Assembly: GCA_029246545.1 (NCBI GenBank)
Contig: JAQWMX010000007.1
Coordinates: forward strand, 107,020-171,019
Direction of reading: 5' to 3'
Length of the DNA: 64,000 nucleotides
Origin: Gammaproteobacteria bacterium
Lineage (GTDB): Bacteria > Pseudomonadota > Gammaproteobacteria > Pseudomonadales > Pseudohongiellaceae
The translations under genes and the position numbers were made by a program. This document shows, one piece after another, positions 27,565 to 37,360 of the stretch (the stretch's first letter is position 1; each line of letters opens with the position of its first letter). The notes beneath the pieces are model-generated. The model had not been told where the DNA came from. It saw nothing but the letters and a program-made list of their open reading frames with translations, and made no database searches.

Positions 27565-28833
27565 TTGTCCAAAGTAAAAATACAAGCCATCCGCGGCATG
27601 AATGATGTGTTGCCGAATCAATCACCTTCGTGGCAATACTTAGAACAACAAATTCGACAGTTGATGGTGGCTTATGCTTACCAAGAAATTCGTTTTCCTG
27701 TGCTTGAGCAAACACAACTTTTTAAACGCTCTATTGGTGATGCCACCGATATCGTTGAAAAAGAAATGTATACCTTCGAAGATCGCAACGGTGACAGTTT
27801 AAGTTTAAGACCAGAAGGCACAGCTTCTTGTATTCGTGCAGCTGAACAACATGGCTTGTTGTATAACCAAATACAAAAACTTTGGTATATGGGCCCAATG
27901 TACCGGCATGAACGTCCTCAAAAAGGCCGATACCGCCAATTTTATCAGTTTGGTGTTGAAGCTTTTGGAATGGCGGGCAGCACTATTGAGGCTGAAGTTC
28001 TACTCTTAAGTGCTGCACTTTGGCAAAACCTTGGGTTAGACCAATACCTCAGTTTGGAGATTAATAATCTCGGTACTTCTGCAAATCGTAGTGCCTATGG
28101 TGAAGCCTTGCATAGTTACCTGCTGGGTTTTAAGGATGATCTAGATGAAGATAGCCAACGCCGATTAGATGCAAATGTGTTGAGAATATTAGATAGTAAA
28201 AGTCCAGATACCCAGCATATTTTAGAAAAAGCACCCGTGCTTGAGGACTTTATTGATAAAGATTCTCAGGAAGAGTTTGAAAAACTCTTATCTATACTGA
28301 ATGAAGCTGGAGTGAAATTTAAGCTTAATTCACGTTTGGTGAGAGGCTTAGATTATTACAACGGAATGGTCTTTGAGTGGACAACTGAAGAATTAGGCGC
28401 CCAAGCGACAGTATGTGCAGGTGGTCGCTATGATGGTTTAGTTAAAAAACTTGGAGGTGGGGATACCCCGGCTATTGGTTTTGCTTTAGGCATGGAGCGG
28501 GTATTATTAATGCTGGAAGATTTGCAAAGAATGCCAGCTGAGATTAATCAAGAGGTGGATCTTTTTATAGCGCTTATTGGTAATGAAAATCAGGCTAAGG
28601 GCTTGTTGTTGGCGGAAAACATTAGACAAGAATTGCCAGCAATAAGAATTTTTACCCATTGCGGTGGCGGCAAATATAATAGCCAACTCAAAAAAGCCTA
28701 CGCCAGTGAAGCACGCTGTGTACTGGTATTGGAAGCTGAAGAAATAAAATTAAAAATCTTAGATGCTGACGTATCCGCTGAAGTTCTGGATAATGCAGAT
28801 CTAGTCAACAAGCTAAAAGATATATTCAAATAA
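27565..28833 (+). CDS. hisS: histidyl-tRNA synthetase
   Basis: A 422-residue class II synthetase that charges tRNA-His. Motif 2 lies in YMGPMYRHERPQKGRYRQFYQ, the histidine-A motifs in RGLDYYNGMVFEW and motif 3 in IGFALGMERVL. It starts at TTG 27565 (SKVKIQAIRGMNDVLP), which gives the family N-terminus; there is no better ATG. It is part of the ispG-hisS-yfgM-bamB-der run. Confidence 0.96.
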   Translation: MSKVKIQAIRGMNDVLPNQSPSWQYLEQQIRQLMVAYAYQEIRFPVLEQTQLFKRSIGDATDIVEKEMYTFEDRNGDSLSLRPEGTASCIRAAEQHGLLYNQIQKLWYMGPMYRHERPQKGRYRQFYQFGVEAFGMAGSTIEAEVLLLSAALWQNLGLDQYLSLEINNLGTSANRSAYGEALHSYLLGFKDDLDEDSQRRLDANVLRILDSKSPDTQHILEKAPVLEDFIDKDSQEEFEKLLSILNEAGVKFKLNSRLVRGLDYYNGMVFEWTTEELGAQATVCAGGRYDGLVKKLGGGDTPAIGFALGMERVLLMLEDLQRMPAEINQEVDLFIALIGNENQAKGLLLAENIRQELPAIRIFTHCGGGKYNSQLKKAYASEARCVLVLEAEEIKLKILDADVSAEVLDNADLVNKLKDIFK

Positions 28834-28855
28834 TTCAGAATTTTAGGAGTTTTAC

Positions 28856-29515
28856 TTGGTTTACGATACAGATGAAGAACAAATAGAAGCCATCAAAGGT
28901 TGGTGGAATGAAAACGGTACAAGTGTTGTTGTAGGAATTATATTAGTGCTAGCAGTGCTGTTTGGTTCACGTTACTGGCAATCTTCACAGGTTTCTCTAA
29001 CAGAAGCTGCATCCGATATTTATACAGAATTGGCGGATAACATTCAGGCAAACATTGATATAGAAATTGATGACGCCGAATTAAATATTGCTCTTGGTTT
29101 ACATGAAGAGCTTAAGAATAACTTTTCCAGCACTATATACAGTCGTTATTCAGCCTTAATTATGGCGCGTATATATGTACAAAGAAGCGAGCTAGAAGAT
29201 GCGGCACAGGAACTACAATGGGTCTTGGATAATCCAAGTCTGAGTTTCTTATCAAGTGTAGACGATGAGCTAAATTTAACTGCGCGTTCACGTTTAGCTC
29301 GAGTTGTTCTAGCACAAGGCGATGCAAATGGAGCTTTGCTCATATTGGATGAAGTGGAATCAGGAACTTTTGCAGGGACATTTGCAGAAATTAGAGGTGA
29401 TGCTTACGTCGAACTTGGCCGTACAGAAGATGCGATTGAGGCTTATCAGACTGCACTAAATATTGGAACTAACGCCGAAGTTGTCGAGTTAAAACTAAAC
29501 GATATCCGCTCATAG
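28856..29515 (+). CDS. yfgM: YfgM family membrane-anchored TPR protein
   Basis: A 219-residue protein with the family's acidic opening (VYDTDEEQIEAIKGWWNENG), one membrane span (about residues 22-42) and a periplasmic tetratricopeptide domain. In E. coli it associates with the Sec translocon and periplasmic chaperones. The start is TTG 28856, with GGAG nine bases upstream (TTTTAGGAGTTTTAC). It lies immediately before bamB, as usual. Confidence 0.92.
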   Translation: MVYDTDEEQIEAIKGWWNENGTSVVVGIILVLAVLFGSRYWQSSQVSLTEAASDIYTELADNIQANIDIEIDDAELNIALGLHEELKNNFSSTIYSRYSALIMARIYVQRSELEDAAQELQWVLDNPSLSFLSSVDDELNLTARSRLARVVLAQGDANGALLILDEVESGTFAGTFAEIRGDAYVELGRTEDAIEAYQTALNIGTNAEVVELKLNDIRS

Positions 29516-29525
29516 AATTAATCAC

Positions 29526-30698
29526 ATGAAACTAATTCCAACACTATTAAAATTTAGTCTTTTGATTCTAATGTCAGTCGTGCTCTCTGCTTGTGGGATT
29601 CTTGGCAATGATGATGAAATAGATCTTCCAGCTGAACTGGTTAACTTTGATGAAGAAGTTAATTTCCAGCGCTTATGGAGTACAAATATAGGTGACGGCC
29701 AAGGTGAAAAATATAATCGCCTGCAACCGATTATTGAAGCTGGAGTTATTTATGTGGCAGCTAATGACGGCACTGTTCAAGCTTTAAATCTAGAAGACGG
29801 TCGAAGAATCTGGGAAAGTAGGCTTGCTTATTTTATTAGTGGTGGTGTCGGCATCGGGGGAGACTATTTATTTCTCGGCACAGAAGATGCTTCACTCATT
29901 GCGCTTGATAAAACTACTGGTGAAACGGTTTGGATAAGAGATGCCAGTAGTGAAGTGTTATCTGTTCCTGCAAGTGATGGAACTTACCTTATCGCCCAAT
30001 CTAATGATGGCAGGCTGACTGGTTATGATGCAATTACAGGTGATGAACTCTGGATTTACGAAAGCACTGTACCAGCACTTAGCTTAAGAGGTACTAGTTC
30101 CCCCGTTATACTTGCTGATTTTGTTTTGGCTGGTTTTGAGAATGGGGATTTAGTATCAGTTGCTATAGATAACGGCACCCTAAATTGGAATTCTAGAGTT
30201 GCAGTTCCTACAGGACGATCTGAAATTGAACGTATTATTGATGTGGATGGCGATCTTTTTATAGATGGCGGCACAGTCTTGGTACCTAGCTATCAAGGTT
30301 TTTTAAGTATGGTAGATATTGCTACAGGGCAAACTGTATGGCGTGTTGAAGAATCAAGCATAACTGGTGCAAGTATAGGTTTCGGAAATATTTACATCAG
30401 TGATGAAAGGGGGCACGTAAAAGCTTATCGCCGAGCTGGGCAAGGACAAGATGAATCAGTTTGGGTAAATGAGCAACTAGACTTACGTGAAATTTCCAAG
30501 CCTGTTAGTTTCAATAATTATATAGCTGTAGGTGATTTCGAAGGTTATCTTCACTTACTGTCTCAAGTTGATGGCCGTTTTGTCGGTAGAATCAGAGTCG
30601 ATAGTGATGGTCTAAGAATTATCCAAGGTCAAGGGGGCATTCTTTATGCTTATGGCAATGGTGGTAACTTAGTCGCATATCAGATCGAAACTGAATAA
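29526..30698 (+). CDS. bamB: outer-membrane assembly lipoprotein BamB
   Basis: A 390-residue lipoprotein (lipobox LSAC near residue 22) folded as a PQQ-type eight-blade beta-propeller, with repeated patterns such as ALNLEDGRRIWE, ALDKTTGETVW and GYDAITGDELW. It is a subunit of the BAM complex that inserts beta-barrel proteins into the outer membrane. It stands ten bases after yfgM and 30 before der. Confidence 0.95.
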   Translation: MKLIPTLLKFSLLILMSVVLSACGILGNDDEIDLPAELVNFDEEVNFQRLWSTNIGDGQGEKYNRLQPIIEAGVIYVAANDGTVQALNLEDGRRIWESRLAYFISGGVGIGGDYLFLGTEDASLIALDKTTGETVWIRDASSEVLSVPASDGTYLIAQSNDGRLTGYDAITGDELWIYESTVPALSLRGTSSPVILADFVLAGFENGDLVSVAIDNGTLNWNSRVAVPTGRSEIERIIDVDGDLFIDGGTVLVPSYQGFLSMVDIATGQTVWRVEESSITGASIGFGNIYISDERGHVKAYRRAGQGQDESVWVNEQLDLREISKPVSFNNYIAVGDFEGYLHLLSQVDGRFVGRIRVDSDGLRIIQGQGGILYAYGNGGNLVAYQIETE

Positions 30699-30728
30699 AT
30701 TTATTTCTTTACCGGTTTAGGTAAAACT

Positions 30729-32132
30729 ATGATTCCCGTACTGGCCCTTGTTGGCCGTCCTAATGTAGGAAAATCCACGCTATTTAATCGTCTAACGCGC
30801 AGTCGTGATGCATTGGTTGCTAATTTTTCTGGTTTAACCCGGGATCGCCAGTATGGTGAAGCTATGCATAATGATCGACCTTATATAGTTATCGATACAG
30901 GTGGCATTGATGGCAATGAGGAAGGAATTGATGCGCCAATGGCAGATCAAGCTTTACTTGCGATTGAAGAAGCAGATTTAACCTTGTTATTAGTAGATGG
31001 AAAAACCGGTCTTAACCCTGGTGATCAGCATATTGTTGATTTTTTACGCAAACAGCAAAGACCTTTCATCGTTGCAGTGAACAAAATAGACGGCATAGAT
31101 CAAGATGTAGCGATGGGCGATTTTTATCAACTCGGTGTTAATGATATTCATGCTATAGCGGCAACTCAAGGCAGGGGGGTAAGTGGCATGATAGATATAT
31201 TGCTAGCAGGCTTTCCTGAATCAGAAATTCCAGGTCATGATGATGAAGAAGCTGGTATTAAAATAGCCGTTGCCGGACGCCCGAATGTTGGTAAATCAAC
31301 GTTAGTGAATCGCCTTCTTGGTGAAGAAAGGGTGGTTGTTTATGATCAACCGGGCACTACTCGTGACAGTGTCTATATTCCTTATGAAAGACGTGGGCAA
31401 AAATATACTTTAATTGATACTGCGGGCATACGAAAGCGAGGTAAAACCACGGAAACTGTTGAGAAATTCTCCGTTGTTAAATCATTAAAGGCAATCCAAG
31501 ATGCAAATGTAGTTGTGCTGCTGGTTGACGCAAGAGAAAGTATAGTTGAGCAGGATTTACATCTGCTTGGCTATGTCTTAGAAACAGGAAGGGCTTTGGT
31601 TATTGCTTTAAATAAATGGGATGGCATGAATGAGTACGATAAAGATAAGGTAAAAAAAGATATCAGGCGACGTTTTGTTTTTGTTGATTTTGCCAAAATT
31701 CATTTCATTTCTGCTTTACATGGAACAGGAGTCGGTAATTTATATAAATCAATAGATACAGCTTATGACTCAGCTACCCGTAAACTATTAACACCTAAAT
31801 TAAATGAGGTGTTAGATAGAATTGTTACTGAACATGCTCCCCCTATGCATAATACTAGACGTATTAAATTGCGCTATGCTCATGCTGGTGGTAGAAACCC
31901 ACCTTTAATCGTTATTCACGGTAAAAAAACTGAAAAACTACCATCAAGCTATGTAAAGTATCTTGAAAAAAACTTCCGTAAATATTTAAAACTTGAAGGC
32001 ACACCAATTCGTATTCAATTACGTAGCGACGCCAACCCCTATACTAAATCTGAAGAAGAATTAGATGATAAACAAAAAGCTCGCAAAAGGCGTTTGAAGA
32101 ATAATCGTGAATTCTTAAAATCAAAAACATGA
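30729..32132 (+). CDS. der: ribosome biogenesis GTPase Der
   Basis: A 467-residue protein with two GTPase domains and a C-terminal KH-like domain. The first P-loop is [14 protein letters not shown] with DTGG; the second is [16 protein letters not shown] with DTAG and NKWD. It is needed for 50S subunit maturation. The length is normal. Its stop overlaps the start codon of the next gene (glutamine amidotransferase) by four bases. Confidence 0.97.
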   Translation: MIPVLALVGRPNVGKSTLFNRLTRSRDALVANFSGLTRDRQYGEAMHNDRPYIVIDTGGIDGNEEGIDAPMADQALLAIEEADLTLLLVDGKTGLNPGDQHIVDFLRKQQRPFIVAVNKIDGIDQDVAMGDFYQLGVNDIHAIAATQGRGVSGMIDILLAGFPESEIPGHDDEEAGIKIAVAGRPNVGKSTLVNRLLGEERVVVYDQPGTTRDSVYIPYERRGQKYTLIDTAGIRKRGKTTETVEKFSVVKSLKAIQDANVVVLLVDARESIVEQDLHLLGYVLETGRALVIALNKWDGMNEYDKDKVKKDIRRRFVFVDFAKIHFISALHGTGVGNLYKSIDTAYDSATRKLLTPKLNEVLDRIVTEHAPPMHNTRRIKLRYAHAGGRNPPLIVIHGKKTEKLPSSYVKYLEKNFRKYLKLEGTPIRIQLRSDANPYTKSEEELDDKQKARKRRLKNNREFLKSKT

Positions 32133-32845
32133 AACCAGTGCTAATTATCAAAACTGGTCATACTGTACAAACAGCGTATGCAAAAATTGGTGATTTTGAA
32201 CGCTGGATAATTGCCAGCATGCGGGCAGATAAAAACAATTTTCAAGTAGTAGAAGTCTATAAGGATCAAAAATTACCTGCGCTTAACGAGGTGAGCGGAG
32301 TAGTTATAACAGGCTCTTCTGCTATGGTTACTGACAAGCTTGATTGGAGTGAATATACAGCTGAGTGGTTACGTCAAGCCATCTCAGTTCAGCTGCCAAT
32401 AGTTGGTATTTGTTATGGTCATCAATTGCTTGCACATGCACTTGGCGGCCTTGTGGCTTATAACTCTTTAGGCAGAGAGATTGGTACCACGGTGGTTTCA
32501 CCATTACCTGGAAACTCTGAAGATGCCTTATTTGCTGAGATTAAAGAGCCATTTACGGTGCATGTGAGTCATATGCAAAGTGTTGTAGAGTTACCTCCTA
32601 ATACAAAAATACTAGCAAGTAATAATTTTGATCCACATCATGCAGTAATGTTTTCTGAGTTATGTTGGGGGCTTCAATTTCATCCTGAATTCGATGAGGT
32701 GGCTATGCAATCTTATATCGAAGAACGACAAGATGATTTAAAACAAGAAGGTTTGGATGTTAAGGCTTTATTAGATGGCGTGAAACCCACACCAATCGCG
32801 CGTAATATTCTTGAAGATTTCTATAAGCTTATTCGACGCCAGTAA
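32129..32845 (+). CDS. class I glutamine amidotransferase domain protein
   Basis: A 238-residue protein with the complete GATase-1 triad: the nucleophile cysteine in [10 protein letters not shown] near residue 94 and the His/Glu pair in LQFHPEFDE near residue 180. It resembles the stand-alone GuaA-type amidotransferases often annotated only by domain. It should hydrolyse glutamine and pass ammonia to an unknown acceptor. It overlaps der by four bases (ATGA), so it is co-translated, and it converges with ppk1 with three bases between the two stop codons. Confidence 0.85.
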   Translation: MKPVLIIKTGHTVQTAYAKIGDFERWIIASMRADKNNFQVVEVYKDQKLPALNEVSGVVITGSSAMVTDKLDWSEYTAEWLRQAISVQLPIVGICYGHQLLAHALGGLVAYNSLGREIGTTVVSPLPGNSEDALFAEIKEPFTVHVSHMQSVVELPPNTKILASNNFDPHHAVMFSELCWGLQFHPEFDEVAMQSYIEERQDDLKQEGLDVKALLDGVKPTPIARNILEDFYKLIRRQ

Positions 32846-32848
32846 AAA

Positions 32849-34939
32849 TTATCCAGTATAGCTTTTTAATAAGCGTTGTTGAGCAGACTTTGCTTTACTG
32901 CCAGCGAGCACGCTTTTTTTGTAACTCCCATCAGGCTGTAAAATCCACGATTGAGTATTATCAGATAGATAATTTTGCAGGCACTCTTTAACAACCTTTT
33001 TCTTCATGCGTTTATCTTCTATGGGAAAGCATGTCTCGATACGCCTGAAAAAATTTCTATCCATCCAGTCTGCACTTGAACCAAAAAGCTGAATATCGCC
33101 AGCATTATGAAAATAAAATATTCTCGAATGTTCAAGAAATCGGCCGATAATAGAACGTACCTGAATATTATCCGAAACGCCTTTAATACCTGGTTTTAAG
33201 CAACAAATTCCACGTACGATTAAATCTACTTTAACACCGGCTTGTGAGGCTCTATAAAGTGCTTTTATGATTTCGGGTTCAACCAAGGAATTCATTCTAG
33301 CTATGATTCGAGCTGGCTCTCCTTTAAGTGCATTATCAATCTCAATCTGAATAAATTCGAGCATGGATTTATGTAAAGTAAAAGGTGCTTGGAGTATTTT
33401 TTTAAGTTTGCCGGCTTTGCCGAGAGCAGTCAGTTGTTGAAATACTTTTTGTACATCATCAGTAATAGCCGTATCGCTACTTAGCATACCTAAATCAGTA
33501 TAAAGCCGTGCTGTTTTAGCATGGTAATTACCTGTGCCCAAATGCACATATCGCTTCAACTGACGACCTTCACGACGAATAACTAGAATCATTTTGGCAT
33601 GAGTTTTATGACCAACAACGCCATAACTAACGTGCACGCCTGCGCTTTGTAATTCATTGGCTAATTCGATGTTTTCTTCTTCATCAAAACGAGCACGTAG
33701 CTCAATTACTACAGTCACTTCTTTACCGGCTTTTGCCGCCGCAATTAGTGCTTCAATGATAGTGGAATCATCACCAGTTCTGTATAAAGTTTGTTTAATT
33801 GCCAGTACATTTGGGTCGGTAGATGCTTGACGCAGAAAATCAACAACTGGTGTAAAAGACTGATACGGGTGATGTAAAAAGACATCACCCTTTTTAATAG
33901 TTTCAAAAATATTATCTGATCGTAAAAGTCGCTTTTGCAAGGCTGGTGTAAAGGTCGGAAATTGTAATTCAGGTCGACTAACCATGTTTTGAACAGCCGT
34001 CATGCGGTTTAAGTTAACCGGACCGTCAACAGCATATATGTCGGTTGGCTGTAAATTAAATTTATGCATTAGAAAATCGACAATTTCTTGTGGGCAAAGA
34101 TTTGTGACTTCGAGTCTTACAACTTCGGCAAAACGTCTAGAAGGAAGTTCACCTTCTAAAGCGCGCATTAAGTCGCCAGCTTCTTCATCGCTGACATAGA
34201 GGTCACTGTTGCGTGTTGCTCGGAATTCATAACATCCAGTGACGGTCATGCCTGGAAATAAATCAGTCGCGTGTTTGTGAATTATTGAAGAAAGAAAAAC
34301 AAAATCATGCTCATGGCTTGCGCAAGATGCTGGCAATTGTATCAAACGAGGTAAGGCTCGCGGAGCCTGAACAATTGCGATACCAGAGTTCCTGCCAAAG
34401 GCATCCTTTCCTTCCAATGTGATAATAAAATTTAAACTCTTATTAAGAACTTTTGGAAATGGATGAGCGGGATCTAAACCTACCGGGCTAAGCACTGGTA
34501 GTAACTCACGATTAAAATATTTCTTAATCCAGGCTGCTTGAGTTTGATTCCAACGATCATGGTGTAAAAAATGAATATCTTCCTTGGCGAGTGCGGGTAA
34601 AATTTCATCATTCAATGTTCTGTATTGGCTAGCCTGAAGTTCATGGGCAACTTTGTTAATTGATTTTAACTGCTCAGAAGGACTCAGATAATCTGGCCCT
34701 CTTTGAGTGGAGCCATAAGCTACTTGATGTTTTAGGCCAGACACGCGAATTTCAAAAAATTCATCCATATTTGAACTGGCTATGCAGAGGAAAAATAAAC
34801 GTTCAAGTAACGGTGTTTTTTTATCCCTGGCTTGGAAAAGCACCCGGCGATTAAACTCGAGCAAGCTTAATTCCCTGTTAATGAAATACTCAGGATTATT
34901 TAAATCAATCTCTTTTAATTGTGGTGCAATTGTATTCAT
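32849..34939 (-). CDS. ppk1: polyphosphate kinase 1
   Basis: A 696-residue enzyme that polymerises ATP gamma-phosphate to polyphosphate. The N-terminus (NPEYFINRELSLLEFNRRVL), the catalytic-histidine motif VHLGTGNYHAKTARLYTD and the second phospholipase-D-like half (EHSRIFYFHNAGD, FGSSADWMDRNFFRRIE) are all present. I start it at ATG 34939, just after the upstream methyltransferase stop; a TTG at 34951 would add four residues and overlap. The methyltransferase lies just before it, so the two may be co-transcribed. Confidence 0.95.
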   Translation of the reverse strand: MNTIAPQLKEIDLNNPEYFINRELSLLEFNRRVLFQARDKKTPLLERLFFLCIASSNMDEFFEIRVSGLKHQVAYGSTQRGPDYLSPSEQLKSINKVAHELQASQYRTLNDEILPALAKEDIHFLHHDRWNQTQAAWIKKYFNRELLPVLSPVGLDPAHPFPKVLNKSLNFIITLEGKDAFGRNSGIAIVQAPRALPRLIQLPASCASHEHDFVFLSSIIHKHATDLFPGMTVTGCYEFRATRNSDLYVSDEEAGDLMRALEGELPSRRFAEVVRLEVTNLCPQEIVDFLMHKFNLQPTDIYAVDGPVNLNRMTAVQNMVSRPELQFPTFTPALQKRLLRSDNIFETIKKGDVFLHHPYQSFTPVVDFLRQASTDPNVLAIKQTLYRTGDDSTIIEALIAAAKAGKEVTVVIELRARFDEEENIELANELQSAGVHVSYGVVGHKTHAKMILVIRREGRQLKRYVHLGTGNYHAKTARLYTDLGMLSSDTAITDDVQKVFQQLTALGKAGKLKKILQAPFTLHKSMLEFIQIEIDNALKGEPARIIARMNSLVEPEIIKALYRASQAGVKVDLIVRGICCLKPGIKGVSDNIQVRSIIGRFLEHSRIFYFHNAGDIQLFGSSADWMDRNFFRRIETCFPIEDKRMKKKVVKECLQNYLSDNTQSWILQPDGSYKKSVLAGSKAKSAQQRLLKSYTG

Positions 34940-34940
34940 T

Positions 34941-35549
34941 TCAATTTTCAATAATTAATAAATAACCATTTTTGGTTTTGGGTTCGCTAATATCAACCTG
35001 AATTAGTTCTGCCTTGAATTTTTTAACACAACGCTTAGCTAATTTTAAAAAGGGAGCGCGCCCCGGGTCTGCAATAACTATACGTGGTACGCCTTCCTTA
35101 ACAGCTTTATTTATCATTTTATATAATGGCTCAATGAGTTCTTTCCAGAAACATATATCGCCACCAACAATTAAGTCTTGTTTAGCAAGAATATTAAGCT
35201 TGAGATTTTCATAGCGCGAAATATTCTTTTTAACTTTAACGCCATTAGCTTTGGCATGTAGCTTTAAAAATGGAAAGACATTTTTATCAGCATCTACGCC
35301 AGTTACCTTAGCGTTAAATTTTTTTGCACAATAAATTGACAATATTCCCCAACCACAACCAACTTCCATTATCTTGGTTTTGTGTTGCGGCGGATTTGCA
35401 TTTAGGTAATCAATAATAAAAAAGCTTGAAAACCAGATTTTATTTCCGTGAATTTCAGGGTCGTCATTTAAATCGAGTAGCGTTCTTATGGCTTGCGATT
35501 TGTTTTTATAAACAGTTATTCCACGGACTGTCTTAGTATCTGCAGCCAC
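34941..35549 (-). CDS. class I SAM-dependent methyltransferase
   Basis: A 202-residue protein with the SAM-binding motif KIMEVGCGWGILSIYCAKKF near residue 60, an acidic motif-II VTGVDAD and DLIVGGDICFWKE. It resembles the METTL/protein-lysine methyltransferase branch (ETFB- and EF-type), but the substrate cannot be told. The C-terminus (TKNGYLLIIEN) ends one base before the ppk1 ATG, which indicates translational coupling. Confidence 0.8.
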   Translation of the reverse strand: MAADTKTVRGITVYKNKSQAIRTLLDLNDDPEIHGNKIWFSSFFIIDYLNANPPQHKTKIMEVGCGWGILSIYCAKKFNAKVTGVDADKNVFPFLKLHAKANGVKVKKNISRYENLKLNILAKQDLIVGGDICFWKELIEPLYKMINKAVKEGVPRIVIADPGRAPFLKLAKRCVKKFKAELIQVDISEPKTKNGYLLIIEN

Positions 35550-35649
35550 AACTTTCCTCTTATTCCATAATAAAATCGTAAAATAAATCTCAACACGACT
35601 TTAATAAGACATGATTAATGCTATGTCTGATTTCTTAGATTAAAAGAGA

Positions 35650-35790
35650 AAAGCGCTTAGCAAAACAGTCAAAATTTTACGCTGATAAGGGAGCTTAATC
35701 AATAATACGGAGCTTGCTATAACTTATTTAGGTTTCGAAAATGGCAACACAATTTGATTAGATAGTGCTGTTTTTTATAAACGCTTTAAT
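35650..35790. repeat. possible palindromic element D after xseA
   Basis: On the minus strand, directly after the xseA stop, TTAAAGCG (35782-35789 on the plus strand as CGCTTTAA) opens a region that ends in GCGCTTTT. Within it, TAAGCTCCCTTATC resembles the TAAGCTCC core of the iscX and guaB elements. The hairpin core is degenerate, so this is a tentative fourth copy. Confidence 0.35.
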
Positions 35791-35794
35791 AGCT

Positions 35795-37180
35795 TCAGAT
35801 TTTATTAGGCGTTTTGTTGACCTGGATGACTGTGCTGATTAACTCACCTTGATGGAGGCGTGTTCTTAAATTGTCGCCTGTTTTAAGTGATGCAGATTGC
35901 GTGATTATTTTATCCTTAGCGTCATAGCTCATTGAATAACCCCGACTGAGAATATTTAAAGGACTTAAATTATTTAAAGCTCGGCTCAGATCAGCAAGCT
36001 TGAATCGAGCATTTTCTAATGACTTTAAAGTAGCCTTTTGTAAGCTCTGAGATAGATGGCGATTATTTTGTTGTTGCTCACTAATTAACGAAACAGGTGA
36101 ATGTTGAATCAATCCATGAGTGAGTTCTTTTATATTGTTTTTGCTTTGGTTTAAGTAAAAGTGAAATTCACGGCGTATTTTTATTTCAAGATCATCAAGC
36201 TTTTGGGCTTGTTCTTGTAAGCGCCGACCAGGATGTTTGATTTGTTTTTTAAGCCATTCGAGGCTTTGCTTTAATTGCCTAACTTTATCTATAAGCATAT
36301 TGCTTAACTGTGCTTGGTAAGCAGCATATATAGCCATAAAGTCGTCCTGATCGGGACTTAGTAATTCAGCAGCAGCAGAAGGAGTTGCTGCACGCATATC
36401 TGCGACGAAGTCTGCAATTGTAAAATCCACCTCATGTCCAACGGCACTAACAATAGGCAGTTCAGACGTAAAAATCGCACGTGCTAGTTTTTCATCATTA
36501 AAAGCCCAAAGGTCCTCTAAGGAACCGCCGCCTCGGCCAATAATCAAGATGTCTAAATCTTTCAAACAGCCCTTTTTTTTATTAGCTAGTTCAATAGCAT
36601 TAATCATACCTGGTGCAGCTTCATTGCCTTGTACAGATACCGGTAAAATTGTCACTGGGATAGCGGGAAAGCGACGTTTGAGTACACTAATAATATCTCG
36701 AATTGCTGCGCCTGTTGGCGATGTGATTACACCGATATGATTGGGGAGCTCAGGTAGTTCTTGTTTAAACTCTTCATTAAACAAACCTTCAGTGAGCAAT
36801 TTAATTTTTAGTGCATCAAAAGCGATGCGCAAAGCCCCTTCACCGAGAGGACTAACTGACTGCACAATTAACTGATAATCCCCGCGGCCTTCATACAGAC
36901 TTAATTTAGCCTTTAATTGAATTTGCATACCTTCTTTGGGTTTAATCTTTACATACTGATTGCGTCCCTTAAACATGGCGCAACGCACTTGAGCACCTTC
37001 ATCTTTTAAAGTGAAATACCAATGCCCTGAAGCTGGCATGGCAATGTTGGAGAGCTCTCCTTCAACCAGAACGGCAGGAAAATTTTCCTCCAATAAATAG
37101 CGTGCTTCACGATTTAGATCGGAAACACTATATACATTTTCTTTGCTGCTAGGTGTGTTGTTGAATAAGTCATCTGTCAT
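35795..37180 (-). CDS. xseA: exodeoxyribonuclease VII large subunit
   Basis: A 461-residue protein with an N-terminal OB fold (VYSVSDLNREARYLLEENFP, LVEGELSN, HWYFTLKDEGAQVRCAMF), a central catalytic domain (GVITSPTGAAIRDII, DILIIGRGGGSLEDLWAFND, VSAVGHEVDFTIADFVAD) and a C-terminal coiled coil. With XseB it degrades single-stranded DNA. I prefer ATG 37180 (MTDDLFNN) over a frame to 37204. It is divergent from guaB, a common arrangement in gammaproteobacteria; xseB is elsewhere. Confidence 0.95.
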   Translation of the reverse strand: MTDDLFNNTPSSKENVYSVSDLNREARYLLEENFPAVLVEGELSNIAMPASGHWYFTLKDEGAQVRCAMFKGRNQYVKIKPKEGMQIQLKAKLSLYEGRGDYQLIVQSVSPLGEGALRIAFDALKIKLLTEGLFNEEFKQELPELPNHIGVITSPTGAAIRDIISVLKRRFPAIPVTILPVSVQGNEAAPGMINAIELANKKKGCLKDLDILIIGRGGGSLEDLWAFNDEKLARAIFTSELPIVSAVGHEVDFTIADFVADMRAATPSAAAELLSPDQDDFMAIYAAYQAQLSNMLIDKVRQLKQSLEWLKKQIKHPGRRLQEQAQKLDDLEIKIRREFHFYLNQSKNNIKELTHGLIQHSPVSLISEQQQNNRHLSQSLQKATLKSLENARFKLADLSRALNNLSPLNILSRGYSMSYDAKDKIITQSASLKTGDNLRTRLHQGELISTVIQVNKTPNKI

Positions 37181-37275
37181 TGGATAATCATACCTGAAAA
37201 GCATATCTAAAATTTCGCTGTCGGTTTTATTTCTTTATATCTCTCAAAAGTAATAGAAGTAAGTGAATTATGCTA

Positions 37276-37304
37276 TTTACTGCATAGGCGCATCTGTTTA
37301 TAAT
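37276..37304 (+). promoter_or_regulatory. guaB promoter
   Basis: TTTACT (37276-37281) and a perfect TATAAT (37299-37304) are separated by 17 bases. The start codon of guaB is 57 bases beyond the -10, leaving a leader that contains the 7-bp tandem repeat. Confidence 0.75.
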
Positions 37305-37319
37305 AGCGCGCTTTCCCGA

Positions 37320-37346
37320 TTCTGGGTTCTGGGTTCTGGGTTCTGG
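37320..37346 (+). repeat. 7-bp tandem repeat in the guaB leader
   Basis: TTCTGGG is repeated three times and followed by TTCTGG, ending 14 bases before the guaB start codon. It lies in the leader, where the repeat number could change leader length or the ribosome-binding region. Confidence 0.9.
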
Positions 37347-37360
37347 TGGAAAGTGACACT

